A DNA stretch of 64,000 nt from Syngnathus acus (Eukaryota > Chordata > Actinopteri > Syngnathiformes > Syngnathidae): positions 19,941,508 through 20,005,507 of the forward strand of contig NC_051089.1 in NCBI RefSeq assembly GCF_901709675.1, in the 5' to 3' direction. Shown here in pieces: positions 11,020 to 22,130 of the stretch; within the stretch, counting starts at the first letter, position 1; every line of letters starts with the position of its first letter. The notes beneath the pieces were generated by a model. The model had not been told where the DNA came from. It made no database searches and saw only the letters and a list, made by a program, of their open reading frames with translations. Made by a program: the position numbers and the translations under genes.

Positions 11020-12515
11020 TACCGTTTTTTTCCGTGTATAATACGCAAAATTTAACTAATTTATTGTCCTAAAATCTGGGGTGCGCATTATACATGGGTA
11101 CAATTTTTTTTTAATTTTTCTTTTTTTAATTTAATTTTTTTTTTATTTATTTTATTTTTTTTTAAGAAAATCATGGTACTGGTACGAGTATTGATTTATG
11201 TATTGTTCTCTTCTTGTCATGTTGTGAAAGAATGTGGGTTGAATAAATACCGAAAGAACAATAGTGTGTTTGTACTGTGCTCTGGTCATTTCGTCAAAGA
11301 AGGGATAATAGTCCTCTTCTTGACTGACAATGAATGTGATAGTTTAATACAATCAGCAAATAACAAAATGCGTATTACAGGTAATATTTTATTTCACAAC
11401 ACTTTGCCTTGTTCCTTTCGTCTCTGCTGTTCACTTCAAACACGCTCCATACGAACGCAATGCTCTCGTATCAGACGCTTGCTCGATCACCTGCTCGTTT
11501 GCTGTCACAATGTACCCTACACCAGTGGTCCCCAACCACCGGGCCGCGGACCGGTACCGGTCCGTGGGTCACTTGGTACCGGGCCGCCAAGCCGCACAGA
11601 AAAAAAAAAATTTTATCGACGATCAATTAATTCAGGTCAAGACACTCGTCCCGGTCACGTGACATGTTTCCCCAGTCGAGCCCGCAAAGCTAATATGTGG
11701 TGACAGGCTAACTAACCAGGCAATGAAGCATTCAAAACTGCTTCAACACATGGAGACCAAGCATCCTGCAATAAAAGACAAACCTTAATCACTTCGGGTG
11801 TCATTGTCTCCGATTAAGTCTAGATGGGACCGGCTCGTTTCTGAGAAACAAACTCCCACTAATTCAACATAATGGTGAGTTTTATTTTTGTCATTTGTAC
11901 TTGTTTTTATGTCAGTCGTATCATTTTATTTCATCGTATTTATATATTTATTATAAATGTATTATTTATTTATTTATTTATATAAATGTATTATTTATTT
12001 ATATAAATGCCGGTCCGCGAAAATATTTCTGACATGCAACCGGTCCGTGGCGCAAAAAAGGTTGGGGACCACTGCCCTACACAAATCCGAAACATTTGTT
12101 GCGGCTCCGAGTCACGACGAGGGGCAAGTTTTGGTTTCCAAGGGTGTTTTTATTCCTCTTCAACGTCTCTCCCATACAGAGCCGCCTTTTTCACATGTCC
12201 GCACGTCACTTTCCTCTCTTTTCATCTGATCGCGGTGGTGCCTTTACGGGCAGTCGGAGAAATCAACGCCAACAAAAAAAATACATCCAGCCTAGTTAAG
12301 ACCATACCAAAGACGATAAAAATGGGACCCATTGCCTCCCTGCGTGTGTGACGATCATTGGGACTTTAAAAAAAAAAAAAAAAAAGAAAAAAAAAAGAAA
12401 AAAAAAAAATTGGGTGCGTATTATACATGGGTACTGGCTTTTTTCCAGCATCAACATGCCATTGTTAGGGTGCGTATTATACATGGGGGCGTATTATACA
12501 CGGAAAAAAACGGTA
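11020..12515. mobile_element. Pogo-like MITE, copy 2, split by a hAT
   Basis: Same family as 7931-8791 but inverted: TACCGTTTTTTTCCGTG at 11020 and CACGGAAAAAAACGGTA ending at 12515. The interior matches copy 1 almost base for base, including the words TTTCATCTGATCGCGG and ATACATCCAGCC and the deleted SINE fragment at about 12300-12366. A hAT element at 11523-12074 interrupts it. It starts 3 bp after the preceding pogo-like element. Confidence 0.8.
11523..12074. mobile_element. Non-autonomous hAT (CAGTGGTCCCCAACC family), copy 1
   Basis: Terminal inverted repeats are CAGTGGTCCCCAACCACC and GGTTGGGGACCACTG. The 8-bp TSD CCCTACAC is perfect (11515-11522 and 12075-12082). The sister MITE at 7931-8791 has a single CCCTACAC at the matching point (as its complement near 8364), an empty site that confirms the insertion. 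The interior keeps a short BED-type transposase remnant (HMETKHPA near 11746-11772). Confidence 0.95.
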
Positions 12516-12849
12516 CTTTTTAAAATATACGATAATATACTGATATTTTTCAAGCTCATTGCTGCCAAATAAATTGTTTCTTTTTTGTGCATAGGAGTAA
12601 TTATCTTGGAATTATAACCAAACTGCAGGAATGTTTCTTTTTCCCACAAATTTTTACATACTACATACAGTATAAACTAATCCCTGTGCAACTTACGGTT
12701 ACCGTTTGTAATGACTGTAGCGTGAGTGCTACACAGCACAGGGAAACAGCTCTAAAATATGCATGACTCGGGCTGTAACTCTGATCTTTACAACAAGGTC
12801 ACTGCCATTGTATTCTACCTTGTAATATTGTGACCATGTTCATGAGTGG
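12516..12849. other. Unassigned sequence
   Basis: No reading frame or repeat terminus was recognised in this interval. It separates a pogo-like MITE from the tandem-repeat LTR element. Confidence 0.4.
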
Positions 12850-12959
12850 TGTCACGGATGGATGGAGGAAATGGAGCAGGGCGACCAAGTGCAGCTTGGG
12901 GGGGGGGGGGGGGGATAACGCACCAGTCCAAATGGCCCTACTGGTTTTCGAAATAGCTT

Positions 12960-13530
12960 GAACGGCGCACGGCGGCGACTGGGGAAACAACCGCACTCGA
13001 CGGCGACTTGGGGGACAGAACTGCACTCAGCGGCTTCCAGGGGCCCAGGGCCACACTCGCAGCACACACTGGGGGCCTGACGCGCAATCGGCAGCAACTT
13101 GGGGAACAGAACTGCACACAGCGGAGGTCAGGGGCCCAGGGCCACACTCTCGGCACACACTGGGGGCCTGACGCGCAATCGGCCGCAACTTGGGGAAAAG
13201 AACTGCACTCAGCGGAGGTCAGGGGCCCAGGGCCACAATCGCGGCACACACTGGGGGCCTGACGCGCAATCGGCAGCAACTTTGGGAACAGAACTGCACG
13301 CAGCGGCGGTCAGGGGCCCAGGGCCACAATCGCGGCACACACTGGGGGCGTGACGCGCAATCGGCAGCAACTTGGGGAACAGAACCGCACTCGGGCGGCG
13401 ACTCGGGGACAGAACTGCACTCAGCGGCGTTCAGGGGCCCAGGGCCACACTCGCGGCACACACTGGGGGACCTGAACCGCAATCGGCAGCAACTTTGGGG
13501 GACATGAACCGCACTCAGGCGGCGACTTTG
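12960..13530. repeat. 91-bp minisatellite array
   Basis: Successive units begin with an AACTTGGGGAACAGAACTGC-like word at about 13008, 13099, 13190 and 13281 and continue, less regularly, to about 13530. Each unit contains CAGGGGCCCAGGGCCACA and ACACTGGGGGCCTGACGCG. It lies inside the LTR element. Confidence 0.9.
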
Positions 13531-13739
13531 GGGGACATGAAACGCAAACGACGGCAACTCAGGGACAGAACCGCGCTCGGCGGAAACTCTGGGAACGGAA
13601 CCGTGCTCGGCGGAAACTTGAAAAGTCAGAGCCGCAATTGGCGGCAGTTTGAAGTCCGGACGGCAATCAGCGGCAATTGGAAGGCGGAGCTGTGCGCAGC
13701 GGCAAGAGTCAGCACGCGCTGCAGCAGTGGGGGTGGGGC

Positions 13740-14080
13740 CATGGACGATCGCGGCTCCGGCGCAGCTGGCTTGAATCTGGCGACGCCCGCGGGTCCTGCA
13801 ACGCTGAGGTGGAGCCCGATGGCGACCGCGAGTCTGATGACGCCGGGAGGCACTCCGATGGCGGCCGCGGGTCCGGCGTCGCGGGAGCGAAGTCCGATGG
13901 CGGCCGCGGAGCCGGGAGGCACTCCGATGGCGGCCGCGGGTCCGGCGTCGCGGCGTCCGATGGCGGCTGCGAAGCCTATGGCGCTGGAACCTGCTCGGAC
14001 GATGGACGTGGATCAGGCGTCGCAGTGGGAGCTGATGGTGGAGGGAGGTCCAAGCGCTGGTCGCTGTAGTGGTCGGAGCA
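13740..14080. repeat. GC-rich short tandem repeats
   Basis: Units built on CCGATGGCGGCCGCGGGTCC and GGGAGGCACTCCGATGG recur several times. The equivalent block in the second element (44226-44530) has a clear 76-bp period. Confidence 0.8.
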
Positions 14081-14083
14081 TTC

Positions 14084-14451
14084 TGTCACGGATGGAGGGA
14101 GGAAATGGAGCAGGGCGACCAAGTGCAGCTTGGACCAGGGTTTATTGAAGCAAACTCAAAACACAGACTTGGTAGACTGACATAACTTACTGGCAAAATC
14201 AACAACAGGAACCGAACAGAGACGTGCGGCAAAACAGATAGGGTGGCATTACCATGACAGCAGCAAACATGCATGCAATGCTCCGACAGCGAGTGACACA
14301 CAAACAGAACTTAAATACAACACAGGTAACAAGAGGCAGGTGAGTATGATTACACTAATCATGGGCACACAGGAAGGGAGGGGCGAGCACACAGACACAC
14401 AGAGACGATGACAATCTACACACATAACAAAACTGGGGACGAGACATGACA
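14084..14451 (-). repeat. Gypsy-like LTR (5' LTR of copy 1)
   Basis: 368 bp bounded by TGTCA and TGACA. On the minus strand it carries a TATA-like box followed by a polyadenylation signal about 160 bp later, the U3-R order expected of an LTR. It is homologous to 42936-43230 and 44636-44903. Confidence 0.75.
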
Positions 14452-14651
14452 AATGGCTGTGGATGCCAAATTCGCATTGTAATTGGGAAGGATAAGTTCT
14501 AAAGAACTTAAACGTTGGACCAGTTTTTATATTTGTTTTTAATAGGACATTGCGTTTGGTGTACATTTTTGTTCTCATCCAAAACTATCCTACCCTAGCC
14601 TATCACATAAATCTTATCAGCAAAGGTTGATTTGAAGCAATTTGCGGACTA

Positions 14652-14969
14652 CAGCTCAGTGGCCTAGTGGTAGAGTGTCCGCCCTGAGACTGGAAGGTTG
14701 TGGGTTCAAACCCCGGCCGGGTCATACCAAAGACTATAAAAATGGGACCCATTGCCTCCCTGCTTGGCACTCAGCATTAAGGGTTGGAATTGGGGGGTTA
14801 GATCACCAACTGATTCCCGAGCGCGGCACTGCTGCTGCTCACTGCTCCCCTCTCCCCCAGGGGATGGATTAAAATCACATGGGGATGGGTTAAATGCAGA
14901 GGACAAATTTCACGACACCCAGGTGTGTGTGTGACGATCATTGGGACTTTAACTTTAACTTTAACTTTA
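14652..14969 (+). mobile_element. tRNA-derived SINE with CTTTAA tail, full length
   Basis: A box TGGCCTAGTGG at 14660-14670 and B box GGTTCAAACCC at 14703-14713 give a polymerase III promoter with normal spacing. The body carries CATACCAAAGACTATAAAAA and the CCCCTCTCCCCCAGGGG block. The 3' end is (CTTTAA)n at 14946-14969. The same SINE occurs truncated at 23168-23405 and inverted at 45926-46237. Confidence 0.9.
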
Positions 14970-15029
14970 CACTGGGGGAACTGCAGCTCAACCTCCACAG
15001 CCAGGATAGCAGAGGGCTCCTCTGGCAGC

Positions 15030-15318
15030 CCTTCGCTCTGACTTGGACATCTACTTTTGATTTTCATATTATGTATTATTTGTGCCCTCTCTGCATCCAT
15101 TACAACCTGGTGATCCTGAAAGGGGAATCCTTCCATCTGTGGTCCCTTCTCAAGGTTTCTCATTTTCCCCGGGCAGGGGTTTTGAGTTTTTCCTTGCCCT
15201 TTTGGGAGCTTAAGATCAGGGGATGCTTTGAGAATAATTGTCAATTTTTGTCTATGTGAAGCCCTTTGAGACTGCTTGTGATTTAGGGCTATACAAATAA
15301 ACTTGACTTGACTTGACT
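15030..15318 (+). mobile_element. 5'-truncated L2-like LINE 3' UTR
   Basis: It shares CTCTCTGCATCCATT, CATCTGTGGTC and AAGATCAGGGGATG with the 3' UTR at about 57680-57830. It ends in TACAAATAAACTTGACTTG repeats at 15299-15318, a typical LINE tail. No coding part is present. Confidence 0.7.
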
Positions 15319-15525
15319 ACACTAACAATGTGTCATAACCTTCTTTTATATTATCAAATGTCAAACCAATTATTTGAATAGATTACAACAGTTTGGTTTT
15401 GTACAGAAAATGAACTGCAAAATTAGATTCTAAATAACATTTGGAAGATGAATGAATAACCCAGTGATTCTTTTAGATCAGTGCCCTCTTATTTTTCCTA
15501 ACTTTTTGTCTAAAGTCCATTCTAA

Positions 15526-15583
15526 CACACGCACACACGCGCACGCACACACGCACACATACACACACACACACGCACACTGT
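15526..15583. repeat. (CA)n-rich microsatellite
   Basis: Interrupted ACACGC/ACACAC tract. The flanking 15319-15954 shows no gene or recognisable element. Confidence 0.85.
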
Positions 15584-15954
15584 TATTCTATCCACCTCTT
15601 CCGACACTTCATGATCCTTTGCATGTGGGAGGCACTTCTGTTTTTGCGTAACCGGCGTTATTTCTATGGGAATTTTTGGCGCACTCCACTTTCAATGACA
15701 GTTACAAAACTTTAAAATGTAGGAACGCCAGTTATTGTAGGTTATAAGAGAAAACATTTCAAACTTGCTTCCTGCAAATCCAACAGTGTAGGAAAACGAA
15801 AAAAATGTCCAATGATGAACTCTGTCGCTTCAGACGTGAGGAATTTGAAAAGCGAATAAAGATAGTCGCATTTTGTTGTCTTATTTACCTTAAGCATCTA
15901 CATTCAACTCTTATGGTCACGAGTTGAACAAGGTAACGAAGATAAGAACGGAGT

Positions 15955-16070
15955 TTTCTATGCCGAGGGTGAGACGTTCATCATGGTGGCTGCTCCTCTG
16001 CATTGGGAGGACTCAAATGTGATGGTTCGGGGCATCTGGTTACGATGTCTCCTGGACGCCCTTGTTTTGT
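15955..16070 (+). mobile_element. Ancient Rex3/RTE relic
   Basis: The words GTGAGACGTTCATCATGG, TGGTTCGGGGCATCTGGTTA and GATGTCTCCTGGACGCC match the C-terminal coding region of Rex3 as seen on the minus strand at about 25200-25300. It is heavily mutated and short, about 450 bp upstream of the mesd start codon. Confidence 0.55.
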
Positions 16071-16439
16071 GTATGTCACATCTGGAAGACCCTATTCCCT
16101 TTTCCTGATAAGAGGGTATCTGTTTGACACAACTGAGTCAATGTGAGGAGGTTTAAAGAGAAAATAAAGTCAAGAGTTTTCTTTACAATAATCTGTTCTA
16201 TGCACCCCCACTGGTCAATAATAATCCGAATGATTTTGCATTTTGGGAAGATCAATTATGCGGAAAAATCCACCTGCTTGTATTCATCTTAATTCATGTG
16301 CTTTTTTTGGCTCGAACTTTTACAATCATATAAAGACAAGCTAATTTAATTTACTAACGGCTTGTACGTGTGTGTCCTAGTCCGTTGAGATTTGCACAGT
16401 ACATCTCCGGTGACGATATGGTTTTATTTTGAAAGTACC

Positions 16440-16543
16440 CCAGATAATGTTTTTGTTTCCCGTGGAATTTTACCGCTGAGACGTGTCCCACTGTCTTGTG
16501 ACCGGCAAAAGCCGCAGCCAATCAGCTGGGACCATATGCCAAC
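16440..16543 (+). promoter_or_regulatory. Probable mesd core promoter and 5' UTR
   Basis: A CCAAT box (16518-16522, AGCCAATCAG) lies only about 22 bp before the start codon, and no TATA box is seen. The start context AACATGA is acceptable. The CCAAT box could be within the transcribed leader; the transcription start cannot be fixed from sequence alone. Confidence 0.4.
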
Positions 16544-19500
16544 ATGACGTCTGCCTTTCGGTGGAAATGTGTAGCGCTCCTCTTTTGTACTTGTTTGTTT
16601 CATTCTTTAGCGGCCGACAGTAAAGATAAACCTAAGAAAAAGAAGGACATAAGAGATTACAATGATGCAGATATGGCTCGTCTTCTTGAGCAGTGGGAGG
16701 TACTGCAACATGCTACTTTTCATTCATTCGATCATTATTAGCATAGCTTATGTTTAACAAAATAGCTACAGTACACGTTTTCAAATGTCCAAATAGTCAC
16801 TGTCGATATTCAGACACATTAACGTCATCCTCAAATTTACCCTTGGGTGTGATTTAGCCGTCGTTGGATCGACTGTGACAAAGTTCCCTTGCCAAACATA
16901 AGTATCGGTGGGATGGTGATCCTCAAATTATATCAAATGGTTATGCATGTATGGTACAGATTTCGAACCAACCATTGCTATCGCAGGCTTCCTCTGCAAG
17001 TACGAAAGTGCACAAAAGTGTGGAATTTGATTTTTGCAAATTATATGGAAAAGACAATATTGGTGGACCTGATATTGTCCAGTGGTACCTCTACTTAGGA
17101 ACTTGTTTCGTTCCGCGATCTGGTTTGTAAGGCGAAAAGTGTGTAAGTAGAAGCAACGTTTCCCATAGGAATAAATATAAAAGCAAATAGCCACACTATT
17201 CCAAAAGTCACACTTTTTACCTTATTACTATGTAAAAGACTCAGAAGATAAAAACAACAGTTTAATTTTTGTTTTTTCAAGTCTTTATAAAAATAAATAA
17301 ATATCACTCCATTTTTTTTACCTCTTTTTGCTTGGAAAGGGGGGCAACTAGGTCTAATTTTCTACACTTAAATAAAATACCCCGAGAAGAATAGAAAAAG
17401 TCAGGCTAGTAAATTGCTTCGACGTGCTCATGTACTTGTCATTGCTTTTAGGTATAATTATTGAGTTTTCTGACTGTGTGAATGGTCATTGAACGCACCT
17501 TGCGCAGTAAGCGAGGGCGAACCTAAAAAAAAAAAAGATAAGGAACCTCGCTTCTAAAGATGAAAATCCACAAACACAAAAGTGTATTCATGTTTTTATT
17601 GAAAACAAGCTGGCACAGTTTGCCGCACGGCAACGGCTTCTGCTTTTCACTCAATGCGTGCGCACTCCCGTGGCAGGTGATACCAGTTTTCACGGGGTAC
17701 CTACTTTGGCACAACACCGAGCATACTCCCTCGCAAGCTCGACGATACGCATACCTTCGCCTTGCTTCTTTAGGATTTTGAGTTTCATCACAATAGACTT
17801 AGGAGACATACTCGACTGCACTACTTGCTTTTTACACTGCTAACGCGCTAAGACGAACAGGGAATGGCTGCGTAAAGGAGACAGGTTGGGTGGGCAGGGT
17901 TTGGGGCACCGGTTCGGAAGTCAGAATTTGGTTCATAAGTGGATGCAAAAAAAAAAAAGAAAATTTGCGAGGTTGCGGTTCGTATCTCGAAAAGTTCGTA
18001 AGTATAGGCTTTCGTAAGTAGAGGTACCACTGTGTACGTCTCATACATCTCTAGTTTCTGTAAAATAAAAAATAGTTTCAAATTAATTTATAGGTCCCTT
18101 GTTACGTTAGCAATCAGCAACCTGACTGTCAGATTTGTTTAAATTCACCAACAGAAAGTTGTGAATTTAAAACGAGTGATTTCATCATTGTCTTTATTTG
18201 ATAATTGTAGCACTTTTGATGACTAGGATGCTTCTGAATAATTAAGAGAATGATGGTGACAATTTTATGGCACCGTCTGGTCAATGTAAACTGTAGAGCA
18301 GTGGTCCCCAACCTTTTTTGCACCATGGACCGGTTACGTGTCAGAAATATTTTCGCGGACCGGCCTTTATATAAATAAATATATTTATATATTTATTATT
18401 TAAATATTTATATATATAAATAGGATGAAATAAAATGATACGACTGGCATAAAACCAAATATAAACCACATAAAAATAAAACGTTGAATTAGTGGGAGCA
18501 CCGAGCTCTTTTCTCAGAAATGAGCCGTTCCCATCTAGGCGTAATCGGAGACAATGACACCCGAAGTGGTTAAGGTTTGTCTTTAAATGCAGGATGCTTG
18601 GTCTCCATGTGCCGAAGCAGGTTTGAAGGCTTCATTGCCTCGTTAGCTAGCCTTTCGCCACATATGCGGAGTGCACTTGGCGCGTCAGAGTCACCTGTGG
18701 CGATAAATCCATATTTTAAGTAGGACTCCAGAAATGTTCTTTTAAATGCAGCTTTCCTTTTCTGAGAAGTCGTAGCCTCTTCTTCTTCAGTGTCCTCATT
18801 GGACGTTTTTCCCTTTCCGAAGAAGCTTTCCAAACTTCTCTGTTTCTTGCTCATTTTTGCTTGCCTCGCGGGCTTGACTGTGGTGACATGTCACGTGACC
18901 GAGACGAGCGCCCTGTGTCAAGAGTCCTTATTTTTCAGATGCACCGACAGATGTAATTGGGAGAGATTCGCCAAATTTTTTATATTTTTCAAAATAAATT
19001 CTTACTCATTTTTGCTAGCTTTGCGGGCTCGACTGGGGAAACATGTCACGTGACCGGGACGAGCGTCTTAACATGAATGAATTGATCGTCAATAAAAAAA
19101 AACAAAAAAAAAATTTATTTTTTTTTTCCTGTGCGGCTCCGCGGCCCGGTACCAAGTGACCCACGGACCGGTACCGGTCCGCGGCCCGGTGGTTGGGGAC
19201 CACTGCTGTAGAGCCTTGCCAGCCTGAGAGCTTGCATCATCTGTCATAGAAAATTAGAATATTGTGATAAAATTCTTTATTTTCTGTAATGCAATTAAAA
19301 AAACAGAAATGTCATACATTCTGGATTCATTACAAATCAACTGAAATATTGCAAGCCTTTTATTATTTTAATATTGCTGATTGCTGACGTTCTCGTTCTC
19401 TGAGGATTGCATTTAACTCTAATCATGCCTCCAAAGGAAGCAAGTGGGAGCAGTAAAGCCATCCTAAAACACAAAGACGCTCCTAAAGCAATGAGACAGT

Positions 19501-21371
19501 GAGCGCCCGGCGCGCTGCGGTTGCGCGATCGGACCAAATTAAGCTCCCTGCGCACTGAGGTCCACTTAAATTTTGGAAAGTACATTAGGACTTTAAAATT
19601 ATCTTCTAAATTTCAGCGACCGCTCTGTCACAATAATGCGACCAGCGCGGTGCAGTTGCGCGGTCGGCGGCGCGCAACGGTTGCGCGTTCGGCGGTGCGC
19701 TGCAGTTGCGCGATCGGACAAAATTAAGCTCCCTGCGCACTGATGTCCTCTTAAATTTTGGAAAGTACATCAGGACTTTAAAAATATTTTCTAAATTTCA
19801 GCGACGGCTCTGTCACAATAATGCGACCAGCGCGGTGCAGTTGCGCGGTCGGCGACGCGCTACGGTTGCGCGTTCGGCGGTGCGCTGCAGTTGCGCGATT
19901 GGACAAAAATGCGCAAATGAAAAAATGGTTAAAGAAGGCGGGTTTTTTTGGGTTTGGAACGGATTAGTTTTTTTTTCATTATTTGGAATGGGGAAATATG
20001 ATTCGGAATTCGGACGATTCACTTCTCGAACAGCCTTCTGGAACGGATTGTGTTCGAAAACCGAGGCTCCACTGTATTCTAATTTTCTGAGACAGTCCTG
20101 TATAATTATTCCAAATATATGTGTAATAATGATAAAAAATGATTTATTGTTAAATCTGCAATTATTTAACATTGTTAAGCTAAAAAATATTTTTTGTAAG
20201 GGTACTAAATAGCATTTACATTCCTTCAGAAAATTCTGAGATTTCATTCAACCGTTATAAGTGAAAATAAATTGCTTTAGTATATGCACATCTATTTCCT
20301 CAAATGTCACAAATGACTAAAGAAGTGTGAAAATTAGGTTCTGGACAAAGGATACAATGTTGAAATCTCCAATGCGTAGGTTTGGAAGCCTGGTACTTTG
20401 TTTTTAATTTATTACAAATTTAACGTAAAATAAATAATCACTTCCAGAGCAGGATTATTATAATTTTGGAATTTTAATTAGTTAGTTTTCATATAGTTTT
20501 AAGTTTTGTCATTTCAAATTTAGTTAGTTTTAATTAGATTTCAGAGTGATTTTTGTTTTTTAAAGTCAGTTTTGGTATTAGTTTTCCTTAAAAACGTTTT
20601 GCTTGTGCGCAGGATTAAAAAACACCATGGTGAGTAATGTGTAGTAAAAATGAAACATTATTTTAAAACAGTTTGATAATACAGGGTACAGTTTCACAGT
20701 CCACAGACTTTGAATTAGACCAAGTGCAATAAATAATACCGCTTCTTACAACATTTCTCCTCCTATGCACACAGAAAGATGATGACATTGAGGAGGGTGA
20801 TCTTCCAGAGCACCGGCGAGCTCCTCCTCCTATTGACTTTTCCAAGGTTGACCAGTCCAAACCTGAGGATCTGCTGAAAATGTCCAAGAAGGGTCGCACG
20901 CTGATGGTCTTTGCTACAGTGTCAGGGGAACCCACTGAGAAGGAGACGGAGGAGATCACAGGCCTGTGGCAGGGCAGCCTCTTCAATGCAAACTATGACA
21001 TCCAAAGGTATGACACGTATTTGACCATGTTTGATTTTTTATCAATTTCCTCTTTATTTTTGCTTGATAAAATTAAAACAGTACACATGTTCTCTGTGTC
21101 CCCCTGCAGGTTTGTGGTGGGGTCCAATAGGGTGATATTCATGTTGCGAGATGGCAGCTTAGCCTGGGAAGTCAAAGATTTCCTGCTGACCCAGGAGCGC
21201 TGCTTGGACGTCACGGTTGAAGGACAGGTCTTCCCTGGGAAGGCTGCCAAGAAAGACGACGGCAAGCAGGGGGATGAAGTGACCGCCAAGAAGAAGAGCA
21301 AAAAGAAGACGGAGAGCGCCAAGCTAGATTTGGAAGGTAACAGAGCCAGCCGTGGGAAACAGGAGCTATGA
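16544..21371 (+). CDS. mesd: mesd: LRP-receptor chaperone MESD, three exons
   Basis: Coding exons are 16544-16699, 20775-21007 and 21110-21371, together 651 nt (216 aa). The splice sites are GAG|GTACTG, CACACAG|AAAG, CAAAG|GTATG and CTGCAG|GTTT. MESD is an ER chaperone that helps fold the beta-propeller/EGF modules of LRP5/6 and related receptors, and so is needed for Wnt signalling. Visible features: a signal peptide (residues 1 to about 24, hydrophobic ALLFCTCLFHSLAA), then RDYNDADMARLLEQWE and KDDDIEEGDLPEH, the folded core with MVFATVSGEPTEKETEEIT and LWQGSLFNANYDIQR, then FMLRDGSLAWE. A lysine-rich tail follows, ending in KQEL, a KDEL-type ER retention signal. Family, length and exon phase fit vertebrate MESD. 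Intron 1 (4075 bp) contains three DNA transposons. Confidence 0.95.
17080..18032. mobile_element. DNA transposon with CAGTGGTACCTCTACTTA termini
   Basis: Termini CAGTGGTACCTCTACTTA and TAAGTAGAGGTACCACTG are perfect inverted repeats over 18 bp. Subterminal TTTCGTTCCGCGATC and GTTCGTATCTCGAAAAG words are also related in inverted order. No TSD is convincing (flanks ATATTGTC and TGTACGTC), so the superfamily is open between hAT and pogo/Tigger. It lies in mesd intron 1. Confidence 0.75.
18299..19205. mobile_element. Non-autonomous hAT (CAGTGGTCCCCAACC family), copy 2
   Basis: Starts CAGTGGTCCCCAACC and ends GGTTGGGGACCACTG, with a perfect 8-bp TSD CTGTAGAG (18291-18298 and 19206-19213). It retains the first coding segment of its transposase on the minus strand (18570-18854). 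It lies in mesd intron 1. Confidence 0.95.
18570..18854 (-). pseudogene. hAT transposase N-terminus (BED-finger type)
   Basis: 94 codons opening MSKKQRSLESFF and containing CGERLANEAMKPSNL and HMETKHPAFKDKP. This is the ZBED/SCAND3-like N-terminus found in vertebrate hAT transposases, with the BED-type C and H residues (ICGERL...HMETKH). The catalytic and dimerisation domains are absent. A shorter piece of the same region lies in the copy at 11523-12074. It is a transposon remnant, not a mesd exon. Confidence 0.8.
19244..20105. mobile_element. Tc1-like relic with nested Tigger-like and tandem DNA
   Basis: The left part (19244-19380) matches the Tc1-like element at 31372-31925 (GAAAATTAGAATATTGTGAT, AAATATTGCAAGCC). 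The right end is TTTTCTGAGACAGTCCTGTA at about 20101. Between them is unrelated DNA: a frame starting MPPKEASGSSKAI at 19426, a 185-bp tandem repeat, and a GTTCGAAAACCGAGGCTCC terminus near 20053 typical of Tigger-type MITEs. The insertion order of the inner pieces is uncertain. It lies in mesd intron 1. Confidence 0.6.
19521..19890. repeat. 185-bp tandem duplication
   Basis: Two copies start at 19521 and 19706, each with GGACCAAATTAAGCTCCC-like and GCGCGGTGCAGTTGCGCGGTC words, differing at a modest number of bases. Shorter GCGGTTGCGCG motifs repeat within each unit. Confidence 0.85.
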
Positions 21372-21458
21372 TAGAATGGCAGTCGGCTTTTGATTTGTCT
21401 GAGAGGCTGCAGGACCACAGGAGTAGGTCTCAGTTCGAGGTCGTTTATTGTTGAACGA

Positions 21459-21572
21459 ATAAATCATTTCGGGATTAATTTCTTTGGATGCTGAGAACTC
21501 CCATTTATGATCTGTTCACTGCGTTGTTAAAAACAGCTTGTACATTTCTCAATTTCACTTCATGAAAATAAA
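21459..21572 (+). terminator. mesd polyadenylation signals
   Basis: AATAAA hexamers lie at 21459-21464 and 21567-21572, 88 and 196 nt past the stop codon, with T-rich sequence after each. Either could serve as the 3' end. Confidence 0.6.
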
Positions 21573-21889
21573 TGTTTTTTTTTAATACAAACATTTTGAA
21601 ATGTTTTTTGTTCAGTTTTCCTTACATAGACTGTTTTGTTTTTGTTTGTATGTTTCTTCCTCCATTGGCTCTGTTTTGTATTTTGGTCCATTCATTATTT
21701 TCCCCCCACTTGTATTTCATTTGTAAGAGTGAGGGTGGCATCGTCTCTGTAAAATTGCATCCCATTACGAATATGGATAAAGGCAAGAGGTGACGTCAAG
21801 TGAGAGGACGAATGGGATGGGAAATTTTCAACCAATCCTTACATCCAATCACTAACGGGCAAACTCAGTCGTTGTGTTTGTTTGTTGCT

Positions 21890-22130
21890 TACCGTATTTC
21901 CCGCACTATTAGGCGCACTTAAAAACTTAAAATTTACTCAAAAAAACACAGTGCGCCTTATAATGCAGAGCCCCTTATATATGGATCAATTGATGAATTT
22001 GTTGATCCATACTGGTTGTACACAGTGGTCTGCCAAAATGTTTCAGTACGTTTTAGTACAACTAGTAAATTACAAGGTTGCATCGCTTTCCAGCATTACG
22101 GCAACCGTGGTCAGGGGGCGTCACTGAATA
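21890..22130 (+). mobile_element. One-ended pogo-like MITE fragment
   Basis: Starts TACCGTATTTCCCGCACTA with AGGCGCACTT and, inverted, CAGTGCGCCTTATAATGC, the subterminal design of pogo-like MITEs. No matching ACGGTA end was found, so the right end is missing or diverged. Confidence 0.5.

Larger units (their letters stand above)
12850..14451 (-). mobile_element. Non-autonomous Gypsy-like LTR element with tandem-repeat interior, copy 1
   Basis: On the minus strand the 5' LTR is 14084-14451 (TGTCATG...GTGACA). It has a TATA-like ATTTAAG near 14310 and an AATAAA near 14145. The other LTR survives only as its last 48 bp (12850-12897) before a G run. Between them is about 1.2 kb of GC-rich repeats: a 91-bp array, then shorter GC-rich units. 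No gag or pol motif is visible in any frame. The long frames across the array arise because 91 is not a multiple of three and each unit lacks stops. A second copy lies at 42936-44903. Confidence 0.75.

Noticed and set aside
13008-14148. Long overlapping open frames on both strands in the GC-rich arrays, suggesting repeat proteins
   Set aside because: The 91-bp and 76-bp units lack stops in several frames, and unit lengths not divisible by three rotate the frame. No known domain or conserved start is present.
14642-14735. Possible host tRNA gene from the A and B boxes
   Set aside because: The region continues into a SINE body with a CTTTAA tail and lacks a foldable complete tRNA.
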